Part shown: piece by piece, positions 1-9,030 of the stretch
Layout of the letters: each line of letters opens with the position of its first letter
Position numbering within the stretch: the stretch's first letter is position 1
From: Sporichthya polymorpha DSM 43042
Lineage (GTDB): Bacteria; Actinomycetota; Actinomycetes; Sporichthyales; Sporichthyaceae
NCBI RefSeq assembly: GCF_000384115.1
Contig: NZ_KB913029.1
Coordinates: forward strand, 2,579,057-2,643,056
DNA length: 64,000 bases
Direction of reading: 5' to 3'
The notes under the pieces: model-generated
Told to the model about the DNA's origin: nothing
The model's input: the letters and a program-made list of their open reading frames with translations, nothing else
The model's database searches: none
Position numbers and translations under genes: made by a program

Positions 1-570
1 GAGAACACCGACGCGTTCCTCGACTTCCGCAAGCGCGCCGCCGTCGGGATGCAGCGCTCGCGCGAGCTGATGCCGCCGCCGCTGCTCGGGGAGGCCGACC
101 GTCTGCACGACGCGACGATCCGCTCGATGCAGTTGAGCACGGACTCTCCGAACGGCACCGCACGCACCTTGCTGCACGGTGACTGCCATGCCGGCCAGAC
201 CTACCGCACCGCCGCGGGCGCGATGGGGCTGTGCGACTGGCAGGGGCTCCTCCAGGGGAACTGGGCGTTCGACGTCGCGTACCTGATCAACACCGGCTGC
301 GAGCCCGACGCCCGCAAGGCCTGGCTCGACGACCTGCTCGACGCGTACCTCGACGCGCTCGCCGGCGCGGGCGGGCCGCGCATTGCCGCGTCGGAGGCGT
401 TGCTGACCTACCGTCAGCACGCCTTCTGGCCGTACACCGCGTGGGCGTTCACCATCGGGCGGGCGGTCTACCAGCCGAAGATGCAGCCCGTCGAGACCTG
501 CTTGACACTGATGCGCCGCACCGCGGCCGCGATCCACGAACTCGACGCCTTCGAGGCGGTCGGCGTATGA
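1..570 (+). CDS. APH-family small-molecule kinase, 5' end outside window
   Basis: C-terminal part (189 residues) of an aminoglycoside-phosphotransferase-like kinase; the frame is open from base 1, so the start lies upstream. The catalytic loop reads HGDCHAGQ, where the usual HGDxHxxN has Gln in place of Asn. The metal-binding segment is CDWQ followed by GNWAFDVAY, the same arrangement as in the intact relatives at 1394 and 11380. Members of this superfamily outside antibiotic resistance phosphorylate small hydroxylated metabolites, including hydroxyacyl-CoAs in the LvaA/ACAD11 type; which applies here is unknown. Its stop lies one base inside a possible ATG of the next gene, so the two are probably cotranscribed. 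Confidence 0.85.
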   Translation, partial: ENTDAFLDFRKRAAVGMQRSRELMPPPLLGEADRLHDATIRSMQLSTDSPNGTARTLLHGDCHAGQTYRTAAGAMGLCDWQGLLQGNWAFDVAYLINTGCEPDARKAWLDDLLDAYLDALAGAGGPRIAASEALLTYRQHAFWPYTAWAFTIGRAVYQPKMQPVETCLTLMRRTAAAIHELDAFEAVGV

Positions 571-584
571 GAGAGGTAAGGGAC

Positions 585-1391
585 ATGGCACCGGTCGACA
601 CTCTGGGGCAGGACCAGCCGGTCGGGGAGTGGGGTCAGGTGGTCGGGACCGGGCTCACCTTCGCGCTCGCCTTCTTTGCGGTCGGTTACGTCGTCACCGT
701 GGCGCGGCGCGACCGGATCACCTGGCCGTTCTTCCTGCTGCTCTCCGGCGGTCTGACCTGTCTGATGGAGCCGCTGTACGACCACCTGTACGGCTTGTGG
801 TTCTACGAGGAGGACCAGTGGAACCTCTACGAGACCTTCGGTAGCTCGCAGCCCGTCTGGGTGCCCGCGGCCTACGTCGCGTTCTACGGCGGCGCCTCGG
901 TGTTCGTCGCGCGGACGCTGATGCGCACCCCGAACATGCGCACGGTGTGGACGATGTACTTCGCGGTCGCCGCGATGGCCGTCGTCGCCGAGATCGCCTA
1001 CGTGAGCGTCTTCGAGCTCTACAGCTACCAGGACGACCAGCCGTACAAGTTCTTCGGCTACCCGCTGTTCCTCGGCTTCACGAACGCGATGTCGGCACTG
1101 GTGGCGGGCACCCTCGCCTTCCGGGTCGCCCCGATGCTGCCGCGGGCGGTGGACCAGGTCGCGATGATCGCGCTCGTCCCCGGCGCGTTCGCGTTCGGCC
1201 TGTTCGGCACCGGGATCCTGTACCTGTCGGTGCGTCACGGCTTCGAGAACCCGCCGATGCCGCTGGTCTACCTCGCGGCGCTCACCGTCCCGCTGGCGAT
1301 CGCCTCGACCGTCCGGCTGCTGGGGATCTGCCTGGTGAAGACCGCGACCTCGGCACCGGTGGAGTCGCGCCCGACCTCGGTGCACGTCTAG
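585..1391 (+). CDS. multi-pass membrane protein, possibly AveC-like
   Basis: 268-residue integral membrane protein with about seven hydrophobic helices, near residues 20-40, 47-62, 92-110, 120-140, 160-178, 190-212 and 225-245. A charged aromatic loop after helix 2 holds the string MEPLYDHLYGLWFY. That layout recalls the AveC-like (spirocyclase-like) membrane proteins common in actinomycetes, but I only recognise the style, not a diagnostic motif. An ATG at 567 overlaps the upstream stop, but the ATG at 585 has a good ribosome site (GAGAGG at 571-576) and is preferred. It lies between two APH-type kinases, and the three genes look like one operon. Confidence 0.7.
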   Translation: MAPVDTLGQDQPVGEWGQVVGTGLTFALAFFAVGYVVTVARRDRITWPFFLLLSGGLTCLMEPLYDHLYGLWFYEEDQWNLYETFGSSQPVWVPAAYVAFYGGASVFVARTLMRTPNMRTVWTMYFAVAAMAVVAEIAYVSVFELYSYQDDQPYKFFGYPLFLGFTNAMSALVAGTLAFRVAPMLPRAVDQVAMIALVPGAFAFGLFGTGILYLSVRHGFENPPMPLVYLAALTVPLAIASTVRLLGICLVKTATSAPVESRPTSVHV

Positions 1392-1393
1392 CC

Positions 1394-2575
1394 GTGGGGG
1401 TACGCGACCAGCTCACGCTGACCGGCTCCGTCCTGCGGGTGGGAGCGACCGTCGCGGCCGAGCGGGCACGGGGCCGTGGCCCCGTCACCGCGCCGGACGC
1501 GGTGCCCGCTCGCGTCGAGGACCTCACCCCGGAGTGGCTCACCGCGGCCCTGTGCCGGGACCGGCCGGGCGCGCGCGTCGTCGGCGTCGAGCTCGGCGGC
1601 GGGTCCGAGGGCACGAGCTCCCGGCGGGCGCTGACCGTGTCGTACAACGAGGCCGGGACCGGCCTGCCGACCGCGGTCTACACGAAGTCGACGCCCCGTT
1701 TCGTCTCGCGCGTGCTCGTCGGCGTCACCGGCGCGGCCGGCGCCGAGGCGCTGTTCTACGACCGCATCCGGCAGCACCTCGACATCGGTGCCCCCGCGGG
1801 CTACGCCGGTGCCTGGGACCCCCGCAGCTGCCGGTCGATGGTGCTCGCGGAGGACGTCAGCGTCACCCGCGGCGCGACGTTCCCGGACGCCGCCGTGCAC
1901 ATCGACCGCCGGGGCGCGGAAAGCATGGTGCGCGAGATGGCGCGCTACCACGGCGCTCTCTGGGAGGACCCGCGGCTGGACCGCGAGTGGACGTCGCTCC
2001 GCGACGCCCTGACGTGGCAACGGAAGTTCAACGCCTCCACCGGCATGGACGCGGGTGCGGTGTTCGCGTTCCGGTTCGCCCGCGAGGAGATCCCGGACGC
2101 CCTGCACGCCCGGCGCCGTGAGGTCCGGCCCGCGTTCGCGCGGTCGCTGGAGGTCAACGTCCGGCTCCCGCGGACCCTGCTGCACCAGGACGTTCACCCC
2201 CGGAACTGGTTCCACCTGCCCGACGGTGCGCTGCACCTCTACGACTGGCAGGGCATCGCGAAGGGCAACTGGGCGCTCGACGTCGCCTACGCGCTCAGCG
2301 CCGCGCTCGACGTGGAAGACCGGCGGGCCTGGGAACGCGATCTGATCGCGCTCTATCTCGACGAGCTCGCCGCTGCCGGCGGTAAGTCGCCGTCGTTCGA
2401 GGAGGGCTGGCTCGCGTACCGGCAGCAGATGCTCCACGGCCTGATCTTCTGGACCTACACCCTGCTCGTCGGCAAGGTGTCCGAGCTCCAGCCCGAGACC
2501 TACGTCCGCACCTTGATCCGGCGCACGTCTCAGGCGGTCGTCGACCTGGAGACGCTGAACCTGCTGCGGACCTGA
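1394..2575 (+). CDS. APH-family kinase
   Basis: 393-residue full-length APH/choline-kinase-like phosphotransferase. The N-lobe carries a likely ATP-binding lysine in the segment VYTKSTPRF, and an acidic hinge is seen in LAEDVSVTRG. The catalytic loop reads LHQDVHPRNW, so the Gly of HGD is Gln but Asp and Asn are kept; the metal site is YDWQ, followed by GNWALDVAYAL. The GTG start follows the previous stop by two bases and has only a weak ribosome site, suggesting translational coupling. It is closely similar to the broken copy at 2592-3562 on the other strand. Substrate unknown; a hydroxylated acyl-CoA or lipid fits the neighbourhood better than an antibiotic. Confidence 0.85.
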   Translation: MGVRDQLTLTGSVLRVGATVAAERARGRGPVTAPDAVPARVEDLTPEWLTAALCRDRPGARVVGVELGGGSEGTSSRRALTVSYNEAGTGLPTAVYTKSTPRFVSRVLVGVTGAAGAEALFYDRIRQHLDIGAPAGYAGAWDPRSCRSMVLAEDVSVTRGATFPDAAVHIDRRGAESMVREMARYHGALWEDPRLDREWTSLRDALTWQRKFNASTGMDAGAVFAFRFAREEIPDALHARRREVRPAFARSLEVNVRLPRTLLHQDVHPRNWFHLPDGALHLYDWQGIAKGNWALDVAYALSAALDVEDRRAWERDLIALYLDELAAAGGKSPSFEEGWLAYRQQMLHGLIFWTYTLLVGKVSELQPETYVRTLIRRTSQAVVDLETLNLLRT

Positions 2576-2591
2576 TTCTGCTGACGCAGAG

Positions 2592-3562
2592 TCAGACGGC
2601 GTCGAGAACGCCGAGGTCCGCGGCGGCGATCGTGACGCGGCGGACCGTCTCGAGCATGACGTCCTCGGGGTGCGCGACGGGGAGCGGCTTGCCCAGCCCG
2701 AGCGTCGCCAGCCAGACGAGCATCGGTTGCATCATCTGCTGCCGGTAGAGCAGGAACGCCTCGTCGGGGGACGGCGGCGTGATGCCCTGCTTCTCCAGGT
2801 GGGCGCAGTACACGGCGAGCAGGTCGCGTTCCCACTCGCGGCGGTCCTCGGGCGGCAGGTGTGTCGCCAGCGCGTAGGAGACGTCGCGGGCCCAGCCGCC
2901 GGTGGGCGCGCCGGCAGCGTTGCGTTCAGGCGGTCGATGTACTCCACCGGGTTGCGCACCCACCGGCCGAAGCGCCGGAGGATCGGGGCGTCCCAGTACC
3001 GGGCGTGCAACGTGGCCAGGACCTCGACGACGCCCTCGGCCTGAGCCTTCGTCAGACGCCGCGTCAGCACCGTGCCGAAGACGGCGCCACGGGTCCGGCC
3101 CACGTCCTCCAGCAGCAGAAAGGCGCGTTCGGTCAGCGGGTCGTAACCGGCGTAGTAGCCGAGCGGGGACTCGATGTCGAGCTCGGGCCGCAGGTGCGTG
3201 TAGAAGGCCGTCTCGACCTCGTTGAGGTTCACCGCGGCCGAGAGCAGACGGGTGGTGAAGGTCGGCGTCGACTTGGTGAACAGGTGCTCCGGGAGTTCGG
3301 CGGCGCGGCCGGCCGCGTTGTACTCCACGGTCAGGTGGCACCGCGCCGTGGCCCCGGAGTGCCGATCGCCGAACCGGAACGACGTGACCTCCGCGCCCGG
3401 CACCCCGTCGCAGAGTGCGAGGGTGAGCCATTCGCGGGTCAGCGCCTCCGGGCCCGGCGGGACCTCCCGCAGCGTCGTCGGCCGCGGCTTCGTGACGCGC
3501 TCGGCCACGACGCTGCGCGCCACGCGCGCGGTCATGCGCACGAGCTCGACGCGGGGGTCCAC
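2592..3562 (-). pseudogene. APH-family kinase, internal deletion plus frameshift
   Basis: Remnant of an APH kinase paralogous to the gene at 1394. From a GTG at 3562 the N-lobe reads normally (FTKSTPTFTT, LLLEDVGRTRG) up to about EYIDRLNATLPA near base 2920. The matching C-terminal part then continues in another frame as GGWARDVSYALATHL to the stop at 2592. Compared with the intact copy, roughly 70-90 residues between these points are missing, including the whole HGD catalytic loop and the DWQ metal site. The product cannot be an active kinase. It sits directly downstream of the membrane gene at 3568 on the same strand. Confidence 0.85.
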
Positions 3563-3567
3563 GCCGG

Positions 3568-4332
3568 TCAGTCGGTCGTCGCGGGCAGCGGCTGCTCGCT
3601 CTTCGGGAGCATCCGGAGCAGCAGCGGCACCATGACGATGAACCAGGCGCCGAAGACCACGACCGGAATGTAGAAGCCGAGCAGGCCGTTCCAGGCGAGC
3701 GGGCCGGACTCGAAGAGCGGGATGAAGCTCGGCGGCACGAGGCCGATCGCGACCCACAGGTTGAAGTACGCGACCCATCGCGGCACCAGCGGCTTCGGCA
3801 TCTGCAGGATGATCATCGCGATCGCCGCGTACTGCAGGAAGAACGGCGCGGCCGGGCTGAACGTCAGAATGAAGCCCAGGTCGTGCAGCGTCTGGGTGGT
3901 CTCGTTCGGCCCGTCCGGGCGGAAGCCGGCGACGGCGAGGATCAGGAAGTTGAAGCTGAAGTAGACCGTCCCGAAGACACCGATGACGGTCTGCGTGATC
4001 GGCATGACCGCATCCGGCGTGCACTTGCGCAGCATGATGCCGATCGCGAGCGTGAAGGTCGCGTAGAGCGTCCCGCCCATGAAGCAGACGATCATCCCGG
4101 CCTGCTTCAGGCGCTGTTTGTCGTTCCAGACCTCGGCCACCTCGGCGCCCGTGAGTTCGGGCGAGGGCGGCGGGAAGAACCCGGCCATCACGAACAGGCC
4201 GAAGAAGACCAGAAGGACGCAGATCGGCCCGGTCCACACGAGGATCCGGAGGTTCGTGATCGTCGCCCGCGGGAGGCCCGCGAAGGGGTGGGCGGGCGCG
4301 GCGGTGCCCACGGCGGACTGTTCGAGAACCAT
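3568..4332 (-). CDS. multi-pass membrane protein of unknown function
   Basis: 254-residue integral membrane protein with about six or seven hydrophobic helices, for example ILVWTGPICVLLVFFGLFVM early on and FGAWFIVMVPLLLRM near the end. I recognise no family. An ATG at 4332 is chosen because GGAGG lies six bases before it; the in-frame ATGs at 4344 and 4356 lack a comparable site. Six bases after its stop the broken kinase begins, so the two probably formed a unit like the membrane-protein/kinase pair at 585-2575. It is divergent from the TetR gene at 4403, which may control it. Confidence 0.75.
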   Translation of the reverse strand: MVLEQSAVGTAAPAHPFAGLPRATITNLRILVWTGPICVLLVFFGLFVMAGFFPPPSPELTGAEVAEVWNDKQRLKQAGMIVCFMGGTLYATFTLAIGIMLRKCTPDAVMPITQTVIGVFGTVYFSFNFLILAVAGFRPDGPNETTQTLHDLGFILTFSPAAPFFLQYAAIAMIILQMPKPLVPRWVAYFNLWVAIGLVPPSFIPLFESGPLAWNGLLGFYIPVVVFGAWFIVMVPLLLRMLPKSEQPLPATTD

Positions 4333-4359
4333 CGACGCCTCCATGGGCGATGACAAATC

Positions 4360-4385
4360 GCGCCAGATGTAAACAGATCGGCTCC
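4360..4385. promoter_or_regulatory. divergent promoter region
   Basis: The 70 bases between the membrane gene (leftward) and the TetR gene (rightward) are less GC-rich than their surroundings. They contain TGTAAACA at 4368-4375 between two AGAT repeats, a plausible operator for the adjacent TetR protein. No clear -35/-10 pair was found. Confidence 0.25.
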
Positions 4386-4402
4386 GTTGTACGCTCCGAG
4401 TC

Positions 4403-5014
4403 GTGCCACCGTCAACCCGTACCGCGCACTCCGCGCGGGCCCAGGCGCGCGAGCAGGTCCTCGCCGCGGCCCGCGCGTGTTTTCTGCGTGACGGCGTGAA
4501 GGCGACGACGATGGAGCGCGTCGCCCGCGAGGCCGGCGTCAGTCGCCAGCTGGTCTACAAGCTCTTCCTCGGCCGCCGGGAACTCGTGGAGGCCGCGGTC
4601 TCCGCCCGCACTCGCGAGATCGCGGACGAGATCGCGACCGAGCATGCGATCGAGGGCCCGATCTCCGACGTCGCCGAGCTGTTCACCACCGTCTCGGTCG
4701 CGGTGATCGAGCGACTGCGGTGGGACTCCGAGCTCGCCGTCCTCCTCGCCCCCGGTGGCCCGCTCACGTTGCACGAGGCCCTGTGGAGCGAGGAGCTCAC
4801 CGAACGCGGCGAGCGGTTCTGGTTGCCGATGCTCGAACGGGCACGCGCCGAGGGTCTGCTGCGCGCGGATCTCTCGACCCGCGACCTGTCCGACTGGCTG
4901 CGCACGGTCTACACGTCGATGATTCTCCGCCCCGACCTGCATCCGGACTCCGAACGCGAGATCATCCAGCGCTTCGTGCTGACCTCGCTCGCGATGGTTC
5001 TGCGTCCGAACTGA
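4403..5014 (+). CDS. TetR-family transcriptional regulator
   Basis: 203-residue TetR/AcrR regulator starting with GTG. The N-terminal helix-turn-helix spans about residues 30-60 and reads TMERVAREAGVSRQLVYKLF, followed by an all-helical ligand domain ending at MVLRPN. It is transcribed away from the membrane gene at 3568, the usual arrangement for a local repressor. The AATGTCA dyad at 5743 is another possible target. The ligand is unknown. Confidence 0.9.
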   Translation: MPPSTRTAHSARAQAREQVLAAARACFLRDGVKATTMERVAREAGVSRQLVYKLFLGRRELVEAAVSARTREIADEIATEHAIEGPISDVAELFTTVSVAVIERLRWDSELAVLLAPGGPLTLHEALWSEELTERGERFWLPMLERARAEGLLRADLSTRDLSDWLRTVYTSMILRPDLHPDSEREIIQRFVLTSLAMVLRPN

Positions 5015-5034
5015 CCAACCGATGAAATTCTGAC

Positions 5035-5724
5035 GTGGTGACCGTGCTTCCTCCTGAGCTCTTCAACTACCGCGACCTCGGTGGCCACTCCGTGCCCGGG
5101 GGAAAACTGCGGACGGGACTGCTGTTCCGGTCCAACGCCGTCGTCGGGCTGCCGAACGACATTGCCGTGCGCCTCGGGTTGCGTACGGCGCTCGACCTGC
5201 GGGAGCCGGGGGAGAAGTTGGCCGAGCCGCCGACCGCCGGTCCGGCGCAGGTGCACGAGGTCGAGCTGATTCAGGCGGACCCGGCCGCCCCGCACAACTT
5301 GCGCCCGTTCACTCACTGGCTGGCCGAGAATCGCGGCCACCTGCTGGCGGAGGCGGTCCGCGTCCTCGCCCATGAGCCGATGCCGACCGTTCTCTTCTGC
5401 TCGTCAGGCAAGGACCGCACCGGGGTGCTGGCCGCCCTGGTGCAGTCGGCCCTCGGCGTGGCCGAGGACGCGGTGATCGAGGACTACGCCCGGACCGAGA
5501 AGCTGATGCCGCCGGACTACCTCGCGCTCGCGCTCGAGCGGTCGCGGCGAGCCGGCCTGCCGGCAGACCAGTCGCTCGACGACTTCGGCTCTCCGCCCGA
5601 CCTGCTGCTCGCCGTCCTCGACGGCATCCGCGAACGGCACGGCGACGCCGCCCAGTACCTGGTCGACCACGGGCTGGATCGTTCCGATCTCGACCGGTTG
5701 CGCGAACGACTGGTGGAGATCTGA
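5035..5724 (+). CDS. tyrosine-protein-phosphatase-like protein
   Basis: 229-residue protein of the bacterial tyrosine/lipid phosphatase group (MptpB-like fold). The N-terminal signature NYRDLGG leads into the family domain, and the active-site loop is FCSSGKDRTG, a C-x5-R motif with Cys122 as nucleophile and Arg128 as phosphate binder. The Lys-Asp in this loop is typical of the group that can also act on phosphoinositides. It starts at a GTG 20 bases after the TetR gene and may be cotranscribed with it. Whether it acts on protein phosphotyrosine or a lipid head group cannot be told from sequence. Confidence 0.88.
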   Translation: MVTVLPPELFNYRDLGGHSVPGGKLRTGLLFRSNAVVGLPNDIAVRLGLRTALDLREPGEKLAEPPTAGPAQVHEVELIQADPAAPHNLRPFTHWLAENRGHLLAEAVRVLAHEPMPTVLFCSSGKDRTGVLAALVQSALGVAEDAVIEDYARTEKLMPPDYLALALERSRRAGLPADQSLDDFGSPPDLLLAVLDGIRERHGDAAQYLVDHGLDRSDLDRLRERLVEI

Positions 5725-5742
5725 CCTTCCCTCAACCGGCCG

Positions 5743-5761
5743 AATGTCACACAATGACATT
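5743..5761. promoter_or_regulatory. TetR-type operator dyad
   Basis: A perfect inverted repeat AATGTCA-N5-TGACATT, 19 bp overall, lies 28 bases before the start of the LLM gene at 5790. Arm length and spacing fit a TetR-family dimer site. The local TetR protein encoded at 4403 is the nearest candidate to bind it. Confidence 0.55.
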
Positions 5762-5789
5762 TCCGACCTGACGAGAGGACGGCACCACG

Positions 5790-6929
5790 ATGAGCGGCGT
5801 GCGCACGGGAATCGGCCTGTGGGGATCCCGGTACCTCGGCCCGAGGATGGGCATCCCCTACGCGCAGGCGTTGGAGGCGACCGGGCAGATCGACCAGGTC
5901 GTCGTCTGGGACCAGCTGCAGAGCTGGTGGCCCGACGCGCTGTGGACGCCGGAGAACTCGCCGATGGCGGCGATGCTGCCGGACATGGACTCGGTCTCCG
6001 ACCCGTTCATCACGATCGCGTTCGCGCTCTCGGGCCTGGAGCGGACCGGCTTCGCCGTCTGCACCGACGCGATCCGCCGTGAACCGCCGGAGCTCGCGCA
6101 GACGATGTCGACGCTCGCGACGGCCACACCCGGCAAGGCGACGCTGTCGCTCGGTGCCGGCGAGGTCCGCCACGTCACGCCGTTCGGGCGCAAGCGGTCG
6201 ATCGGTCTCAAGCGGCTCAACGAGGCGCTGCAGATCCTGCGACTGCTGTGGGACGCGAAGGAGCCCGTGAACTTCGAGGGCGAGATCTGGACGCTGAAGG
6301 ACGCGTGGATCGGCGCCGGCGGCCAGCAGAACCGGCCCGAGGTCGTCGCGATGGGCGGCGGCCCGAAGCTGATCGAGATGGCGCTGAAGTACGCGGACGG
6401 CATGGGCACCGGTGCCCCGTTCGTCTACGCGAACCCGGCCAAGTACGGCGAGGCCGTGACGGGGTGGAAGCAGCAGCTGGAGGCCCTCGGCCGCGGCGCG
6501 GACGACTTCACCTTCGCCCTGCATCACATCACGTTCATCCTCAAGGACAAGGACGAGTTCGAGCAGTACGTCGACAACCCTCTGCTCAAGTGGTACGCGG
6601 CCACCGGTGGGCGTATCAACATGGCCGACTGGGCGCCGGAGGGCATCGAGCCCGTCATGCCGCTCGACTGGCACTACGCCCTGCACATGAAGCCGAACTC
6701 CACGCCGTACGAGCAGATCCAGGACGTCATCAGCCGGGTCACACCGGAGATGGTGCGGAAGACCTTCTTCCACGGCACCCCGGCCGACATCGCCGCGGAG
6801 ATCAAGCCGTTCGTGAAGGCCGGGGCGAACCTCAACCTGATCGCCGACCTCGCCCCGTTGCTGATGCCGGTCGACCCGGCGCAGACGATCGAGGCCTCGG
6901 CCGAGATCTGCCGGCTCGTCAAGGAGTAG
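5790..6929 (+). CDS. luciferase-like (LLM class) flavin oxidoreductase
   Basis: 379-residue member of the luciferase-like monooxygenase superfamily, the fold used by FMN monooxygenases and F420-dependent dehydrogenases. Visible features are the N-terminal strand GIGLWGSRY, the DPFITIAFALSGLERTGF segment where such proteins group targets by time and place of oxidation, the ATATPGKATLSLGAG strand, and MGGGPKLIEMALKYADG typical of the cofactor phosphate site. F420 use is likely in an actinomycete but not proven. It stands alone behind the AATGTCA dyad and has a good ribosome site (GAGAGGA). Substrate unknown. Confidence 0.82.
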   Translation: MSGVRTGIGLWGSRYLGPRMGIPYAQALEATGQIDQVVVWDQLQSWWPDALWTPENSPMAAMLPDMDSVSDPFITIAFALSGLERTGFAVCTDAIRREPPELAQTMSTLATATPGKATLSLGAGEVRHVTPFGRKRSIGLKRLNEALQILRLLWDAKEPVNFEGEIWTLKDAWIGAGGQQNRPEVVAMGGGPKLIEMALKYADGMGTGAPFVYANPAKYGEAVTGWKQQLEALGRGADDFTFALHHITFILKDKDEFEQYVDNPLLKWYAATGGRINMADWAPEGIEPVMPLDWHYALHMKPNSTPYEQIQDVISRVTPEMVRKTFFHGTPADIAAEIKPFVKAGANLNLIADLAPLLMPVDPAQTIEASAEICRLVKE

Positions 6930-6987
6930 CTCGCAGTTTCACGCATGTCCTGCGGCAAGAACTCTTGCGTCCGTCGGTGGCGGCCCC

Positions 6988-7008
6988 TATACTCGAACAT
7001 ACGTTCGA
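6988..7008 (+). promoter_or_regulatory. -10 element overlapping a consensus SOS (LexA) box
   Basis: TATACT at 6988-6993 is a consensus -10. Overlapping it, 6993-7008 reads TCGAACATACGTTCGA, an exact TCGAAC-N4-GTTCGA match to the actinobacterial LexA site. The downstream start codon is at 7024. LexA bound here would block transcription until DNA damage. Confidence 0.85.
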
Positions 7009-7023
7009 ACCGATGGGGGTTCC

Positions 7024-8367
7024 GTGCTGGTCGAGTTGGCGGACCGGGCCGACGTGGGGTGCGAGCCCCCGTGGGTCGATGGTGGCCGCCCGCCCGCGCC
7101 CGGGGATCCGGACTACGCCTCCTACCTGGACTACTGCGCGTACGAGGCGCGGCGGGATGCGTTCTGGTCCGCTCACGCCGCGGGCCCGGTCCTGCCGGTG
7201 GATGCGCCGATCGATCTGACCGCGGCCCGTTCCGACGCCGAACTGGTCTGGGAGGTCGCGGACGCCGACCGGTTGGAGAACGCCGCGTACGGGGCGAAGT
7301 GCCGGGCGGTGTCGAACCTGGCGCTGCGCAAGCTGCGCGACCCGGACGCCGATTACGACCCGGAGTATCTGCGCCGTTCGGTCGAGGCCGAACTCGGGTG
7401 CCTGCTCAAGCTCTCCCCGGCGGCGGTGCAGAACCTGTGCCACGTGGCGATGGAGTTGACCCGCCGCTACCCCAAGACCTTCGCCGCGTTGGAGCGTGGG
7501 GAGGTCAACCGGGTGCAGGTGCAGGCCATCGTGGACGAGGGCGCGGACCTCGACGTCGCCCAGGCGTCCCGGCTTGAGGACGCGGTGCTGCCCGAGGCCA
7601 GGGAACGAGGGGGGCGTTCGTTCCGGGACCGGGTCCGCCGCGAGGTCAAGGCCATCGACGCCGACGCGGTCCGCAAGCGGGAGAAGCGTGCGAAGGAAGA
7701 GCGCTGCGTCTACATCCGGCCGGAGTACGACGGCATGGCCACTCTGTGCCTGTTCATGCCCGAGGACGAAGCCAAGCGCATCTTCCGCGCGCTGAAGGAC
7801 AAGGTCCACGCGGATCGGGCGGTGCAGAAGGAACAGGCCGCCGAAGCGCCGCTGGTGATCCCCCGCAGAAGATGACGAGAGCGGCAGTCTCGAGCCAGGC
7901 GGGCCCTGCGCATGCTGACGGGCTTGCCGGTAGGCGTGGCGGCCCACGGCCGGGCGTCGGAGCCGCGGAATCGCGTCTGGGAGGGGCGGAGCTCGGGTTG
8001 TCCGGAGGAGCGTCAAGCCGACCCGCGTGGCCGAAGGACACGCGAGCAGGACGCGCGGGCGCCAACCGTCACCATGCACCCACGCGGTCCGCGCGTCCGG
8101 GAGGTCAGCGACGGAGGACAACCCGAGCGCAGCCACTCCCCCACAGAGGTGCTCCGCGGCGGAACCCGCTACTGGAACCTCGGGTGCCTGTGCCGCTTCC
8201 ACCACCAGGTCAAACAGATGCCCGGCTGGCACCTCGAACAAGACCGCGGCCGGTTCATCTGGACCACCCCCACAGGCCTGCGGTTCATCACCTACCCCGG
8301 CGCGGACGACCCCGACGCCGAACTACCGGACTTCATCAAGGACCTCACCGCCCCGGTCCCGTTCTGA
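7024..8367 (+). pseudogene. DUF222/13E12-type HNH endonuclease gene, interrupted
   Basis: The first reading frame (7024-7875, GTG start) encodes the DUF222 domain typical of the actinobacterial 13E12 repeat family, for example LRKLRDPDADYDPEYLRRSVEAEL in pieces and AVQNLCHVAMELTRRYPKTF. It stops early. The C-terminal HNH end is found downstream in the frame ending at 8367, with CLCRFHHQVKQMPGWHLEQ and a GLRFITYPGADDP tail. About 230 bases between them encode nothing recognisable, and the first half of the HNH motif is lost. A full-length relative is one continuous protein, so this copy is dead. Its promoter still has a perfect LexA box. Confidence 0.8.
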
Positions 8368-8389
8368 GCAGCCGTCACACTGCGGTCCG

Positions 8390-8989
8390 TCAGCGGCGGC
8401 GCCGCGGTTCGATCACGTCGAGGCCGGCGCGCATGTGTCCGGCGAGCGAGACCGTTGGCTCCGCCACCCAGACCCGCAGCGCGACGCGGCAGGCCGCGAC
8501 GACGGAGCCGGCGAGCACGCGGGAGGGGAGATCGGTCGCGGGATCCTGACGCCGCTCGGCGGCGAAGATCCGCGCGATCACCTCCTCCCACTCCTGGCAC
8601 ACCTCGAGGAACCGGACGTAGAGCGCCGGCTCGCGGTGAATCAGGGCGGTGCGGTGCTGAGCGAGTTCCTGGCCCTCGGACTCCCAGCGCTCGCAGTTGT
8701 CCATGAGGATCGCGGACACCGCGCGCCAGGCGCTCTTCGGCGGGGCGTCGAGCAGCGCCTCGAGGCGGCTGAGGATGTCCGGGAGGTCGAAGAAGACCAC
8801 GTCCTCCTTCGAGGAGAACTGCCGGAAAAACGTGCGCGGGGAGTAACCCGCCGCGGCGGCGATGTCCTCCACGGTCGTCGCTGCGAAGCCGCGGCGCTCG
8901 ATCTCTCGGATCGCGGCCTCGGCGAGATCGCGGCGCGACCGGCCGTAGGGCCGCTTCGTCCGCTCGGCCGCGGCGCGCTCGACTGACAC
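8390..8989 (-). CDS. TetR-family regulator, probably of the adjacent MmpL gene
   Basis: About 199 residues from the GTG at 8989; an upstream extension to 9127 stays open but is low-complexity and unlikely. The helix-turn-helix is TTVEDIAAAAGYSPRTFFRQF, a common actinomycete TetR form, and the rest is helical. It is divergent from the MMPL transporter at 9171, and the spacer holds a 19-bp dyad at 9031. TetR/MmpL divergent pairs are classic local repressor and exporter arrangements. Ligand unknown. Confidence 0.87.
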   Translation of the reverse strand: MSVERAAAERTKRPYGRSRRDLAEAAIREIERRGFAATTVEDIAAAAGYSPRTFFRQFSSKEDVVFFDLPDILSRLEALLDAPPKSAWRAVSAILMDNCERWESEGQELAQHRTALIHREPALYVRFLEVCQEWEEVIARIFAAERRQDPATDLPSRVLAGSVVAACRVALRVWVAEPTVSLAGHMRAGLDVIEPRRRR

Positions 8990-9030
8990 TCGGCCATTCT
9001 CGGACAGCGGCGATGCCTCGCGGCGCACGG

